Below the pieces are notes generated by a model. That model saw only the letters and a program-made list of their open reading frames with translations. It was not told where the DNA came from and made no database searches. The position numbers were made by a program, and so were the translations under genes. From Clostridium sp. MCC353 (GTDB taxonomy: Bacteria; Bacillota; Clostridia; Lachnospirales; Lachnospiraceae): a stretch of 43,622 bases of DNA. The DNA lies in NCBI RefSeq assembly GCF_018785315.1, contig NZ_WQPN01000045.1, positions 1 to 43,622 of the forward strand, given 5' to 3'. Numbering within the stretch: position 1 is the stretch's first letter; the number at the start of each line of letters is the position of its first letter. Shown here one piece after another: positions 16,363-25,113 of this stretch.

Positions 16363-16410
16363 TTGATTAAATCCTCATTTTGATTTACAATTAATTCAAA
16401 TAAAATGAGG
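16363..16410 (+). promoter_or_regulatory. M55 peptidase promoter with overlapping inverted repeat
   Basis: TTGATT (16363-16368), 17 bp, TACAAT (16386-16391). The -10 is framed by a perfect 9-bp inverted repeat, CCTCATTTT (16373-16381) and AAAATGAGG (16402-16410). The right arm partly provides the GAGGGGG ribosome site, so it could act as an operator or a translation-controlling hairpin. Confidence 0.55.
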
Positions 16411-16421
16411 GGGTTTAAGCA

Positions 16422-17216
16422 ATGAAAGTGTATATCAGCGTTGATTTTGAAGGAATATCAGGTTCCGTCTCCTGGTCTTCCACCAATATGGGGGACATTG
16501 AATATGCGCCTCTGGCAAGAGAGATGACCTTAGAAGCCGTGGCCGCCTGCCAGGGGGCTCTGGACGCGGGCGCAGATGAAATTTACGTAAAAGACGCCCA
16601 TGAAACCGGGCGTAATATGGATCTTTCCCTGTTTCCAAAAGAGGTGAAGATCATAAACGGCTGGACCTGTACGCCCGATTCCATGGTGGGCGGTTTGGAT
16701 GCCAGCTTTGACGCCGTCATGTTTGTAGGCTACCATTCACCAGCAGGCAGCAGCGGAAGCCCATTAAGCCACACCATGAACCGGGGCAATAACTACGTGA
16801 AGTTCAACGGTGAGTTAGCTTCCGAATTTTTAATCCACGCCTATATTGCCGCCTCCATGGACGTCCCTGTGGTATTCCTGAGCGGTGATCTGGCCTTGAC
16901 CGAACATGTACGCAGATACGATCCCAACATCCGCACAGCCGCCGTAAAACAGGGCATAGGGGCCGCAGCAATCAGCGTCGCTCCCGCTAAAGCCCAGGAA
17001 ATGATACGGGAAGAAGCCAGACTGGCCCTGCTCCAGCGGGACAACTGCCACATCCGGCTTCCTGAAACCCTGACAATGGAAATCAACTACAAAGACCACA
17101 CCAGCGCTTCCAAAGCATCCTGGTATCCCGGCGTGAAAAAAATTGACGATTATACCGTATCCTATACCTCTTCCTCCATCAAAGACGTGATGACCGCCAG
17201 AATGTTTATATTATAA
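16422..17216 (+). CDS. M55 family D-aminopeptidase (DppA-like)
   Basis: 264 aa, the DppA length. M55 enzymes are zinc aminopeptidases that release N-terminal D-amino acids from peptides such as D-Ala-D-Ala and form a decamer. Metal ligands are visible: Asp8 and Glu10 (SVDFEG), His60 in KDAHETG, His105 in GYHSPAG and a Glu in NGELASE (131-135). No signal peptide, so cytoplasmic, probably recycling muropeptide or imported D-peptides. GAGGGGG lies 8 nt before ATG. It stands alone, divergent from the FadR-type regulator. Confidence 0.9.
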   Translation: MKVYISVDFEGISGSVSWSSTNMGDIEYAPLAREMTLEAVAACQGALDAGADEIYVKDAHETGRNMDLSLFPKEVKIINGWTCTPDSMVGGLDASFDAVMFVGYHSPAGSSGSPLSHTMNRGNNYVKFNGELASEFLIHAYIAASMDVPVVFLSGDLALTEHVRRYDPNIRTAAVKQGIGAAAISVAPAKAQEMIREEARLALLQRDNCHIRLPETLTMEINYKDHTSASKASWYPGVKKIDDYTVSYTSSSIKDVMTARMFIL

Positions 17217-17232
17217 CCCTTATATGATACCT

Positions 17233-17280
17233 GGCCCCGGTTCATTCCGCAATGCCGCCTGCGCTGAATGAATCGGGGCC
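17233..17280. terminator. Hairpin between convergent genes
   Basis: 15-bp arms (17233-17247 and 17266-17280) with one mismatch and an 18-nt loop, GGCCCCG at the base. No T run follows on either strand, so termination strength is uncertain. Confidence 0.45.
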
Positions 17281-17348
17281 CAATGCACCGCAAAGCAAGG
17301 GATACAGATGGCAAAAATGGGGATTCAACCACATGCTTCAATCACATT

Positions 17349-20300
17349 TTACCCTTTCCGCATTTCATTGATGCCCTCCAATTGCTGCTGCATCTCCAGG
17401 ATTTCCGTAATATCCTTACAGGCGCTGACAACCGCCAGACCTCCCTCGTCGGTCTGGATCACTTTGCCCTTGTCCAGAGTCCAGAACCAGCTTCCATCCT
17501 TTTTCATCATTCTGTACATCGTGGTATATTCCATCCCCGGATAATAATCGGTTCCCAATTCCCTTATCACCCGTTCCCTGTCTCCCGGATGAATGGTATT
17601 GATCACTTTTCCATCCACAGCCTGTACAAATTCCTGGTAAGATTCATAACCCATCAGTTGGATCAGCTCACCGGTGGCAAAATAAAGCGGAAAATCCGCC
17701 TCACAATATCCTCCGATCATGCCGCCTGGCGTAATTCTGGCAAAAACAGAAACCGCTTCCCGACGGCTCCTCTCCGAAAGCTTCTGCATGGCTTCGTCGT
17801 TGTCAAATTCCCGCACCGTTACAGCCGCCGCCAAGGCCTTCTGAGAAGATTCCAGGTTCTGTTCTTTCCGCATCTTTTCCGTCACATCACTGACCGATCC
17901 GTAAAAAAGCCTGTGCCCATCCTGTTCTTTTATAAAAAATGCCCTCAAATGCATCCAGATCATGCTGCCGTCTTTCAACCGCCTTACATCCCCTTCCGCT
18001 CCGTTCAGCGTATTTTTATACGCCTCTTCGAAGATGTTAAGCGCAATTCTGCGGTCGGCCTTGTAAATCTGCTCCATGATGGCCTTACGGCATTCCTCCA
18101 GATCGACCGGATTCATGCCCGTAACCTTGTAATACTGCTCATTCACCTGGATCAGTTCCACCCGGCCTTCATATACATCATAAAATGCAATTCCGCCCAG
18201 AATGTTATTGATCATGGTCTGGCTGAATACATCTTCATTGAGCAGTTCTTTGATGTTGAGGCTGGCCATCTGCTTCGCTTTCATTCCCCGGAAGTCAATG
18301 TTATCCTCTGCCGCCAGCAACGCTTCAAACTGTTCAATGGGCATAGGCCGGTAAAAATAATATCCCTGTCCGTAAATGCAGCCGATGTTCAGAAGGAAAT
18401 CCAGTTGTTCTTTTGTCTCCACCCCTTCCGCGATCAGATTCAGCCGCATGATTCTTGCCATTCTGGCAATGGCTTCCAAAATCCCCACGCCTTTATCCGC
18501 GCTGCCCTCGCTGATCTCCAAAAACTTCATGTCAATTTTCAGCACATCCACATTGACATCTTTCAGCATGTTCAGAGAGGAGTATCCGCTTCCGAAATCG
18601 TCCATCAGCACTGTAAACCCTGCTTTTCTTAAATTATCAATCACAGCAGGTATGATCTGATATTCCTCCACATAGGCGCTTTCCGTGATTTCGATTTCAA
18701 CCAGCCCGGGGTCCAGGTTATAAGTCTCCGTCAATTTTTTAAAATGTTCCACCACATCCAGCGTATAAATATCCACCCTGGACACATTGACCGAGATAGG
18801 AACCGGCTTATTCCCACGGTCGATCCATTGTTTCAGACTGCTGCAAACCCGGTCCCACAGAAAGATATCCAGGTTTGTTATAAATCCGTTGCTCTCTAAA
18901 AGCGGTATAAATTCTCCCGGTGAAATCAGGCCCCTGTCCGGGTGGTTCCATCTCACCAGGGATTCCAGGCCGATGATCTTTCCCGTTATCAGATTGCATT
19001 TGGGCTGGGCGTAAAATGTGAATTCCCGGTTTACCAATGCCCTTTGAACCTCTGAAAGCAGTTTCTGGTTTTCCTCCAAGGTTTTCTTCATACCCGCGTC
19101 ATACCGGCAGACCCTTTTTCCATAATTGCCTTTCACAGAAGTCAGGGCAATTAAAGCCCTGTCATACATGGCGCTGGTGGTCAGGCCGTTATTTTCAATC
19201 CCATACACTCCAAATGCAGGAAGGAATCCCACATTTCCGCTGTAATTCTTCACATAATCCATAATCTGGTTCTGAAGCCCGGTCAGAATATCCGAATCAT
19301 CAGGCAAAATAATGCAGAAATCATCGCTGCCCATGTATCCTGCAATTCCTCCGTACCGTTCCTGGGCATCCTTTAAGAATCCGCCGATCTTCACCAAAAA
19401 TGCGTCTCCCGCATCCTGTCCGTACCAGTCATTGAACAATTTAAAATGTTCAATATCAATGGCCACCATAACATAAGCATGCTCCGCCGCTTCCTTTAAA
19501 AAACTTCCGGCCTTTTTCAAAAATGCACTTCTCTTATACAGCCCGATGAATCGGTCATAGGAATCATCCCTCAGCTTACGGTCCTCCAGATCCTTACTCT
19601 TCTGTTCATCGATGTCCTGAATAAAGCACATAACCAGTTTATCATCTTTTTCATTTTCCGAAATAGGGACAACCGTCTGAACCACCCAGCAGTATCCGCC
19701 GTCCTCTTTCAGTTTTCGGAACTCTCCCTTTAAAACATGGTCGCTGTTCTCCTCCTGGATGCGGGGGATGACGCTTTCCAAATTCCAAAATTCCAGAAAC
19801 CGTTCTCTGTCTTCCGGATGGATCATATGGCCGGCCACATCGTTTCTCATCGTCTCCAGCCTGCCCTCTTTAGCCGGAATCACATATTTGCCTTCCGTGT
19901 GATAGAGGAGTTTGTAACTGTCCTCGGTCAGATTGAGTTCATAGAGTTCATCGTAAGCGGAAATATTGGTGAGGTTATAGAGCAGATTTTTATTGCCCGC
20001 ATGAATTTCCCGCACAAAAACAGCATTGCAGCTTCCAGCGCCCGGCCAGTCTATCATGCCCGTGCTCACTTCCAGCCATTCCTGGACGATCTTATTAAAA
20101 AAGATGGCATTGTCATTATCCGTCTTCGACAGCGGGCAGCCTTTGCATGGCTCTTCTTCCCGGCACAGCGTCTCATAACAGACATCCCCACAGCGTACCG
20201 TTGGAAATACCTTTTGAAGCGCCCGGTTAAAATGAACGATTCTATATTTATCATCTATAATATAAATACTGGTCTCTCTGCTTCCCGCAATTGTATTCAT
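17349..20300 (-). CDS. PAS-GGDEF-EAL-PAS-PAS cyclic-di-GMP phosphodiesterase candidate
   Basis: 983 aa from the ATG at 20300 (GGGAG 6 nt upstream). Order: PAS with a Cys cluster (37, 41, 46, 52, 55), second PAS (about 125-235), GGDEF-like (260-405), EAL (415-670) and two PAS domains (about 690-800 and 855-975). The GGDEF signature is degenerate, GSDDF at 324-328, so cyclase activity is doubtful. The EAL domain looks complete: ESLVR at 446-450, Asn in SVNVSR, Glu in ITES, DDFGSGYSS at 567-575, KID, AEGVET and the final GQGYYFYRP. It probably breaks down c-di-GMP under PAS control. No membrane segments. Domains after the EAL are unusual in position. Confidence 0.9.
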   Translation of the reverse strand: MNTIAGSRETSIYIIDDKYRIVHFNRALQKVFPTVRCGDVCYETLCREEEPCKGCPLSKTDNDNAIFFNKIVQEWLEVSTGMIDWPGAGSCNAVFVREIHAGNKNLLYNLTNISAYDELYELNLTEDSYKLLYHTEGKYVIPAKEGRLETMRNDVAGHMIHPEDRERFLEFWNLESVIPRIQEENSDHVLKGEFRKLKEDGGYCWVVQTVVPISENEKDDKLVMCFIQDIDEQKSKDLEDRKLRDDSYDRFIGLYKRSAFLKKAGSFLKEAAEHAYVMVAIDIEHFKLFNDWYGQDAGDAFLVKIGGFLKDAQERYGGIAGYMGSDDFCIILPDDSDILTGLQNQIMDYVKNYSGNVGFLPAFGVYGIENNGLTTSAMYDRALIALTSVKGNYGKRVCRYDAGMKKTLEENQKLLSEVQRALVNREFTFYAQPKCNLITGKIIGLESLVRWNHPDRGLISPGEFIPLLESNGFITNLDIFLWDRVCSSLKQWIDRGNKPVPISVNVSRVDIYTLDVVEHFKKLTETYNLDPGLVEIEITESAYVEEYQIIPAVIDNLRKAGFTVLMDDFGSGYSSLNMLKDVNVDVLKIDMKFLEISEGSADKGVGILEAIARMARIMRLNLIAEGVETKEQLDFLLNIGCIYGQGYYFYRPMPIEQFEALLAAEDNIDFRGMKAKQMASLNIKELLNEDVFSQTMINNILGGIAFYDVYEGRVELIQVNEQYYKVTGMNPVDLEECRKAIMEQIYKADRRIALNIFEEAYKNTLNGAEGDVRRLKDGSMIWMHLRAFFIKEQDGHRLFYGSVSDVTEKMRKEQNLESSQKALAAAVTVREFDNDEAMQKLSERSRREAVSVFARITPGGMIGGYCEADFPLYFATGELIQLMGYESYQEFVQAVDGKVINTIHPGDRERVIRELGTDYYPGMEYTTMYRMMKKDGSWFWTLDKGKVIQTDEGGLAVVSACKDITEILEMQQQLEGINEMRKG

Positions 20301-20341
20301 AATAACTCCCATCCGGCAACTTTAATATAATGAATACCATT

Positions 20342-20377
20342 ATTATACTGTTTTCCGGTTACCGCCGTCAACCGGAA
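20342..20377 (-). promoter_or_regulatory. Promoter of the GGDEF-EAL gene with inverted repeat over the -35
   Basis: Minus strand TTGACG (20366-20371), 18 bp, TATAAT (20342-20347). An 8-bp inverted repeat, TTCCGGTT (20353-20360) and AACCGGAA (20370-20377), brackets the -35 like an operator. Confidence 0.5.
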
Positions 20378-20404
20378 CAGCAGGTTTAGACTGAAAAATA
20401 CGAC

Positions 20405-20448
20405 AAAAAACCACAGCCGGGGCAATTGCCTGTCCGGCTGTGGTTTTT
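20405..20448 (-). terminator. Intrinsic terminator of the gap-pgk-tpiA operon
   Basis: Arms CCACAGCCGG (20411-20420) and CCGGCTGTGG (20434-20443), followed on the minus strand by six T residues. Classic rho-independent structure 18 nt after tpiA. Confidence 0.9.
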
Positions 20449-20465
20449 CAACAATCATTTAACTA

Positions 20466-21215
20466 TTATTTGTAATTTACAATCTTTCCGAAATCCGGTT
20501 TCAGAGATGCTCCGCCAACCAGACCGCCGTCAATATCTGCCTGAGCAAATAATTCAGCCGCGCTGGAAGCTGAAACAGAACCGCCGTACTGGATGCGGAC
20601 CGCTTCTGCAGTAGCTTCATCGTAGATTTCGCCGATGCATACGCGGATAGCCGCGCAGACTTCCTGTGCCTGCTCTGTAGTCGCAACCTTTCCTGTTCCG
20701 ATAGCCCAGATCGGCTCATAAGCGATAACTGCCGTCTTGGCCTGATCTGCCGTCACATTCAGGAACGCGATCTTAATCTGCTGACGGATCCAGTCAATGG
20801 TGATTCCCTGCTCTCTCTGTGTCAAACTCTCGCCGCAGCAGATAATCGGTGTTAAGTCATGTTCAAATGCTTTCAGAACTTTCTTATTAACGGTTTCGTC
20901 TGTCTCTGCAAAGTACTCTCTTCTCTCAGAGTGGCCGATGATAACATATTTTACACCTGCGTCAACCAGCATATTTGGAGAAATCTCGCCTGTAAACGCG
21001 CCCTTCTCTTCATAATACATGTTTTCCGCACCGATATTGATGTTGGTTCCTTCAGCGGCTTTCATAGCCGGAATGATGTCGATTGCCGGTACGCAGAATA
21101 CCACATCCACTTCATCATTCACAACCAATGGTTTTAATTCATTCACTAATGCCACGGCCTCTGTAGGCGTCATGTTCATCTTCCAGTTGCCAGCGATAAT
21201 TTTTTTCCTTGCCAT
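20466..21215 (-). CDS. tpiA: Triose-phosphate isomerase
   Basis: 249 aa, standard length. Interconverts dihydroxyacetone phosphate and glyceraldehyde 3-phosphate. Lys12 in AGNWKMN, the catalytic His in IIGHSERR, the catalytic Glu in [11 protein letters not shown] and the phosphate-binding GGSVSASSA are all present. Follows pgk by 21 nt and precedes a strong terminator. Confidence 0.98.
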   Translation of the reverse strand: MARKKIIAGNWKMNMTPTEAVALVNELKPLVVNDEVDVVFCVPAIDIIPAMKAAEGTNINIGAENMYYEEKGAFTGEISPNMLVDAGVKYVIIGHSERREYFAETDETVNKKVLKAFEHDLTPIICCGESLTQREQGITIDWIRQQIKIAFLNVTADQAKTAVIAYEPIWAIGTGKVATTEQAQEVCAAIRVCIGEIYDEATAEAVRIQYGGSVSASSAAELFAQADIDGGLVGGASLKPDFGKIVNYK

Positions 21216-21236
21216 TCCCTTATTCTCCCTGTTTAT

Positions 21237-22451
21237 TTATTTATTGTCTGCCGCAGCCACGCCTGGTAATTCTTTTCCTTCCAGGAATTCCAGAGAAGCG
21301 CCGCCGCCTGTGGAAATATGTGTCATCTTATCAGCGAATCCAAGACGTTTTACAGCGTTTACAGAATCTCCGCCGCCGATAACCGTGGTAGCATCCTGTA
21401 ATTCAGCAACGGCACGGCATACTTCCAAAGTTCCTTCTGCAAAATTGGAGAACTCAAAAACGCCCATCGGTCCGTTCCATACCACTGTCTTAGCGCCTTC
21501 CAGAGCCTTCTTGTACAGTTCGATGGTTTTCGGTCCGATATCAAATCCAGACCATCCTGCGTCGATCACTTCCACAACTTTTCTTTCTGTATCATTGGAG
21601 AACTCTTTTCCTTCCACATGATCTACAGGAAGGAGCAGTTTAACGCCTTTGGCTTCTGCCTTCTTCACCATCTCCAGAGCATAGTCCAGTTTATCCTCTT
21701 CACATAAGGAATTGCCGATCTCCTGTCCCTGCGCTTTTGCGAAGGTATACGCCATACCGCCGCCAATGATTAAGGTATCCACTTTATCCAGCAGGTTGTT
21801 GATTACATTGATCTTATCAGATACTTTTGCTCCGCCCAGGATTGCAACGAAAGGACGAACCGGGTTCTCAACTGCTTCGCCCAGGAATTTGATCTCTTTT
21901 TCCATCAAGTATCCAACAACATTCTCTTTGCAGCATTTTGCCACGCCAACGTTGGAGCAGTGAGCTCTGTGGGCGGTACCAAACGCGTCATTTACGAAAA
22001 TACCATCGTCGCAAAGGTCAGCCAGCTCTTTTGCATATGCTGCAGCCGCATCATCTTTGCCGTATTTGGTTTCTTCCACTCTGTAACGGGTGTTCTGAAG
22101 CAGCAGTACTTCTCCGTCTTTTAATTCAGCGGCAACTTTCTGTGTCTCAGGTCCTGTAACCTTAGGATCATCCACAAATTTCACTTCCACGCCTAACCGT
22201 TCAGCCAGAGCCGGTGCAACAGGCGCTAAAGACATCTCAGGAACCGGTTCTCCCTTCGGTTTGCCAAGGTGGGAACAGAGAATTACTCTTGCGCCCTGGT
22301 CAAGCAGTTTCTTGATGGTTGGGATCGCTCCGTCAATACGGTTGTAGTTCTGAATCACGCCGTCTTTTAACGGTACGTTGAAGTCACAGCGGACTAATAC
22401 TTTTTTGCCTTTCAGATCTTTTAAATCATCAACAGTTTTTTTGTTTAACAT
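21237..22451 (-). CDS. pgk: Phosphoglycerate kinase
   Basis: 404 aa from the ATG at 22451, chosen because TAGGAGGAAGAATCCC precedes it; an upstream in-frame ATG at 22535 lies in a hairpin region. Transfers phosphate from 1,3-bisphosphoglycerate to ADP. Visible: VRCDFNVPL near 22, the [11 protein letters not shown] segment, [12 protein letters not shown], and the C-terminal [13 protein letters not shown] with [13 protein letters not shown] for nucleotide binding. Middle gene of gap-pgk-tpiA. Confidence 0.98.
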   Translation of the reverse strand: MLNKKTVDDLKDLKGKKVLVRCDFNVPLKDGVIQNYNRIDGAIPTIKKLLDQGARVILCSHLGKPKGEPVPEMSLAPVAPALAERLGVEVKFVDDPKVTGPETQKVAAELKDGEVLLLQNTRYRVEETKYGKDDAAAAYAKELADLCDDGIFVNDAFGTAHRAHCSNVGVAKCCKENVVGYLMEKEIKFLGEAVENPVRPFVAILGGAKVSDKINVINNLLDKVDTLIIGGGMAYTFAKAQGQEIGNSLCEEDKLDYALEMVKKAEAKGVKLLLPVDHVEGKEFSNDTERKVVEVIDAGWSGFDIGPKTIELYKKALEGAKTVVWNGPMGVFEFSNFAEGTLEVCRAVAELQDATTVIGGGDSVNAVKRLGFADKMTHISTGGGASLEFLEGKELPGVAAADNK

Positions 22452-22494
22452 GGGATTCTTCCTCCTATTATCATTCCTAATGGACAAAATCCGG

Positions 22495-22595
22495 GCCCCG
22501 GGCCGGATTGAGAGTTCAAACAGGCCCGGACTCAAATTTTGTATACATTATTCTTATACACTTCAAAAGGGCCCGGCCCAAATGACCGGACCCTT
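22495..22595 (-). promoter_or_regulatory. Two GC-rich hairpins between gap and pgk
   Basis: Read on the minus strand, the first stem is 22584-22595 with 22567-22577, ending in CCCTTTT, and may partly terminate after gap. A weak promoter (TTGAAG, 17 bp, TACAAA) follows. A second stem pairs a TCCGGGCC near 22530 with a GGCCCGG near 22500, just before the pgk leader. The arrangement suggests separate tuning of gap and pgk levels. Confidence 0.45.
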
Positions 22596-22639
22596 CTATG
22601 GATCGTTATAAAGTCTGCGTCTTGATCCGCAGAACGATA

Positions 22640-23671
22640 TTAAGCTAATTCAGCGAAGTATTTGATTGTTCTTACCATCTGGCTTGTGTAAGAATTCTCG
22701 TTGTCATACCATGAAACAACCTGTACCTGATACAGATCATCACCGATCTTGGAAACCATGGTCTGAGTAGCATCGAATAAAGAACCGTATTTCATACCGA
22801 TAACGTCGGAAGAAACGATCGGATCTTCGATGTAACCGAAGGATTCGGAAGATGCTGCTTTCATAGCTGCGTTGATGCCTTCTTTTGTCACATCTTTGCC
22901 CTTAACAACTGCTACTAAGATTGTGGTGGATCCTGTCGGAACCGGAACACGCTGTGCAGAACCGATTAATTTGCCGTTTAACTCAGGAATAACTAAACCG
23001 ATGGCTTTTGCTGCGCCTGTTGAGTTAGGAACGATGTTAGCTGCGCCGGCTCTTGCTCTTCTTAAATCACCTTTTCTGTGTGGTCCGTCAAGAATCATCT
23101 GATCGCCTGTATAAGCGTGGATGGTTGACATGATACCGGATTCGATCGGAGCATAGTCATTCAGAGCTTTCGCCATAGGAGCTAAGCAGTTTGTTGTACA
23201 AGAAGCTGCGGAAATGATTGTATCGTCAGCTGTAAGAACTTTTTCGTTAACACTGTATACAATAGTCGGAAGGTCATTGCCAGCCGGTGCGGAGATAACA
23301 ACTTTCTTAGCGCCTGCATCGATATGAGCCTGGGATTTCTCTTTGGAGCAGTAGAAGCCTGTACACTCTAATACTACGTCAACACCAATTTCTCCCCAAG
23401 GAAGATCAGCAGCGTTCTTTTCTGCATAGATTTTGATTGTCTTTCCGTCAACAGTGATGGAATCTTCTCCAGCTTCAACTGTATGTTTTCCTTCACCCAG
23501 ATGTCCGGCATATCCGCCCTGAGCGGTATCATATTTTAATAAATGAGCGAGCATCTTAGGATCTGTTAAATCGTTGATTGCAACTACTTCGTATCCTTCT
23601 GCACCGAACATCTGTCTGAAAGCCAGACGGCCAATACGTCCAAAACCATTGATCGCTACTTTTACTGCCAT
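22640..23671 (-). CDS. gap: Glyceraldehyde-3-phosphate dehydrogenase, type I
   Basis: 343 aa. Oxidises glyceraldehyde 3-phosphate to 1,3-bisphosphoglycerate with NAD. The N-terminal Rossmann motif is INGFGRIGR, Asp34 in INDLTD favours NAD, the catalytic Cys158 lies in [12 protein letters not shown] and the C-terminal [13 protein letters not shown] is complete. Start with TAGGAGGAATTAATT. Codon use is biased and typical of a highly expressed gene. Confidence 0.98.
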   Translation of the reverse strand: MAVKVAINGFGRIGRLAFRQMFGAEGYEVVAINDLTDPKMLAHLLKYDTAQGGYAGHLGEGKHTVEAGEDSITVDGKTIKIYAEKNAADLPWGEIGVDVVLECTGFYCSKEKSQAHIDAGAKKVVISAPAGNDLPTIVYSVNEKVLTADDTIISAASCTTNCLAPMAKALNDYAPIESGIMSTIHAYTGDQMILDGPHRKGDLRRARAGAANIVPNSTGAAKAIGLVIPELNGKLIGSAQRVPVPTGSTTILVAVVKGKDVTKEGINAAMKAASSESFGYIEDPIVSSDVIGMKYGSLFDATQTMVSKIGDDLYQVQVVSWYDNENSYTSQMVRTIKYFAELA

Positions 23672-23732
23672 AATTAATTCCTCCTAAAGAATAATTTTAA
23701 ATGATTGTTAAAATATAATCAACCTACAGATC

Positions 23733-23761
23733 ATTGTACATAAAAAAGTACGAAAGATCAA
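23733..23761 (-). promoter_or_regulatory. gap operon promoter
   Basis: Minus strand TTGATC (23756-23761), 17 bp, TACAAT (23733-23738), leader about 55 nt before gap. Confidence 0.6.
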
Positions 23762-23876
23762 GTAGTTTGTATTATTTTTTTCATTTTCATTAAAAACGCT
23801 TATTTTATCAGGTTTTTAGGGCTTTACGTGGTCATTTTGAGTGGCTGCGGCCAAATCGCTGCAAGAGCCAGATTCC

Positions 23877-24053
23877 TTAGAACACAGTCTGCTGCCTACT
23901 TCCTGTTGTAGTAGAATGGCACATTTCTTCAAAATTATTCTTAAAATAAATGTTTCCATAAAGAGCTGATGCCATGTCATCCATTGATATTGTACCAGAA
24001 TCGGATCACATTGACAACATCTGTTTAACAGAATCATTCTGATCTTCCGTCAT
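23877..24053 (-). pseudogene. Small reading frame interrupted by an in-frame TGA
   Basis: Begins at ATG 24053, 27 nt after the second URO-D-like gene, with AAGGAAGGG 3-4 nt upstream. Reads 15 codons, a TGA at 24006-24008, then 42 further codons in the same frame to TAA. The second part starts with SDSGTISMDDMASALYGN and later has one Cys. I recognise no family. It may be a decayed small gene, a TGA recoded as selenocysteine, or chance; no clear SECIS hairpin is seen after the TGA. Codons are AT-richer than those of neighbouring genes. Confidence 0.3.
23989..24017 (-). promoter_or_regulatory. Second candidate promoter toward gap
   Basis: Minus strand TTGTCA (24012-24017), 17 bp, TACAAT (23989-23994). 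It could give a longer gap leader or a small RNA across 23760-23980. Confidence 0.4.
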
Positions 24054-24080
24054 AATCCCTTCCTTATTATATAGCTGCAT

Positions 24081-25097
24081 TCATCCCGATCTCTCATTCC
24101 ATCGGTGAAACACTTCATACACATTTTCAGGTCTGGCTCCCGGACCGAATTCACACTGGGCAATGCATCCGCCTTTTGAATACAGGGCGCCGTATATCTC
24201 ATCCACTGCCTGCCTTGTCATTCCGATGTGGGGAGACGGCAGTATATTCTGCCGGTCAATCTCGCCCCAGAATGTGATCTTTCCTTTAAAAGGTTTTAAA
24301 TTCTCCACTCCCATGCAGAAAATCTGGGAGTTTAAGGCATCCACGCCGATCTCAATCAAATCCGGTATGATTTTCAATATATTTCCATCGGAATGCATGA
24401 ATAATTTCTTGCCGTGTCTGTGAGCAATTTGGGCATACTCTTTATACATGGGTTTAAATAACTCTCGCCATATGGACGGGTTAATCAGAAGATTGTTCTG
24501 CGCGCCCCAGTCGTCCATGATCTGCAGCCCATCCACATCCGTTTTGGCCCAGATTTCCAGTTCATTGCAGTAATGTTCATGCATTTTTTTCATAAATGAT
24601 ATCATGGCATCAGGAGGAAACATAAGGTCCATATAAAGATTTTCCGTCCCTCGGATAAACTGCAGACGTTCGAACGGACGGGGAAAACATCCGCTTAACA
24701 GGTATTTGTCCCGGTTTTGGCGGCAGAAGCGGTTGATTTCCTCCACATCCAGCGTGAGATTTTCGTCCGGTATATGTACATTTTCCCAATCCTCCCACTC
24801 TTCCCCGCAAACCTGAGGTTCTTTCATCTCCCCTGCTATTCCGTTCTGCACATTCAGGAAGGTACAGCCCCATTCATCCGTATAAGAGCCGGCTGCAAAT
24901 TTATTGCCCCTTTTAACCTTGCTGGCCTCTCTGCACAAAACCGGCGGACTCACAATATCATCCGGAAATTCTCCGGATATCGCAGCCAATTGTTGGGGAT
25001 AATTCAGCTTTGCCCAGTTTAATACCCACATCTGCCGCGGAACCCGTCCGGTATGGCAAAACTCCAGTGTATCGGCTACCAACTGTTTCGATGTCAT
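24081..25097 (-). CDS. Uroporphyrinogen decarboxylase-like (URO-D superfamily) protein
   Basis: 338 aa from the ATG at 25097 (AAAGGGG upstream); a start at 25130 would overlap the mannosidase gene and has a poor ribosome site. The family fold is shown by DDWGAQNNLLINPSIW near 195, HSDGN at 235-239 and GEIDRQNILP near 270. In MtaA/CmuA corrinoid methyltransferases the corresponding motif is HxC binding zinc; here the Cys is Asp, so zinc binding is doubtful or different. It is unlikely to be the heme enzyme HemE. It sits in a sugar importer/alpha-mannosidase operon, so a role on a sugar or methylated compound is inferred, not shown. Confidence 0.75.
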   Translation of the reverse strand: MTSKQLVADTLEFCHTGRVPRQMWVLNWAKLNYPQQLAAISGEFPDDIVSPPVLCREASKVKRGNKFAAGSYTDEWGCTFLNVQNGIAGEMKEPQVCGEEWEDWENVHIPDENLTLDVEEINRFCRQNRDKYLLSGCFPRPFERLQFIRGTENLYMDLMFPPDAMISFMKKMHEHYCNELEIWAKTDVDGLQIMDDWGAQNNLLINPSIWRELFKPMYKEYAQIAHRHGKKLFMHSDGNILKIIPDLIEIGVDALNSQIFCMGVENLKPFKGKITFWGEIDRQNILPSPHIGMTRQAVDEIYGALYSKGGCIAQCEFGPGARPENVYEVFHRWNERSG

Positions 25098-25113
25098 TTT
25101 TATGATCCCCTTT

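Larger units (their letters stand above)
16064..16421. other. 358-bp divergent region with tandem repeats and two promoters
   Basis: Between the FadR-type regulator and the M55 peptidase gene. Contains the regulator promoter, the peptidase promoter and the 16-bp repeat array in the regulator leader. No gene seen. Confidence 0.6.
23672..24080. other. 409-bp region between the mannosidase operon and gap
   Basis: Holds the gap promoter (23733-23761), a short reading frame with in-frame TGA (23877-24053), and a second good minus-strand promoter match inside that frame (24012-24017 with 23989-23994). Confidence 0.6.

Noticed and set aside
17268-18632. 454-codon plus-strand frame opposite the GGDEF-EAL gene
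   Set aside because: It is antisense to a protein with clear, ordered domain motifs, has a His/Phe-rich shadow composition and no ribosome site.
23816-24037. 73-codon minus-strand frame
   Set aside because: No ribosome site and an odd Cys/Leu composition. A different frame of the same stretch (23877-24053) has a better start, so this one is probably a shadow.
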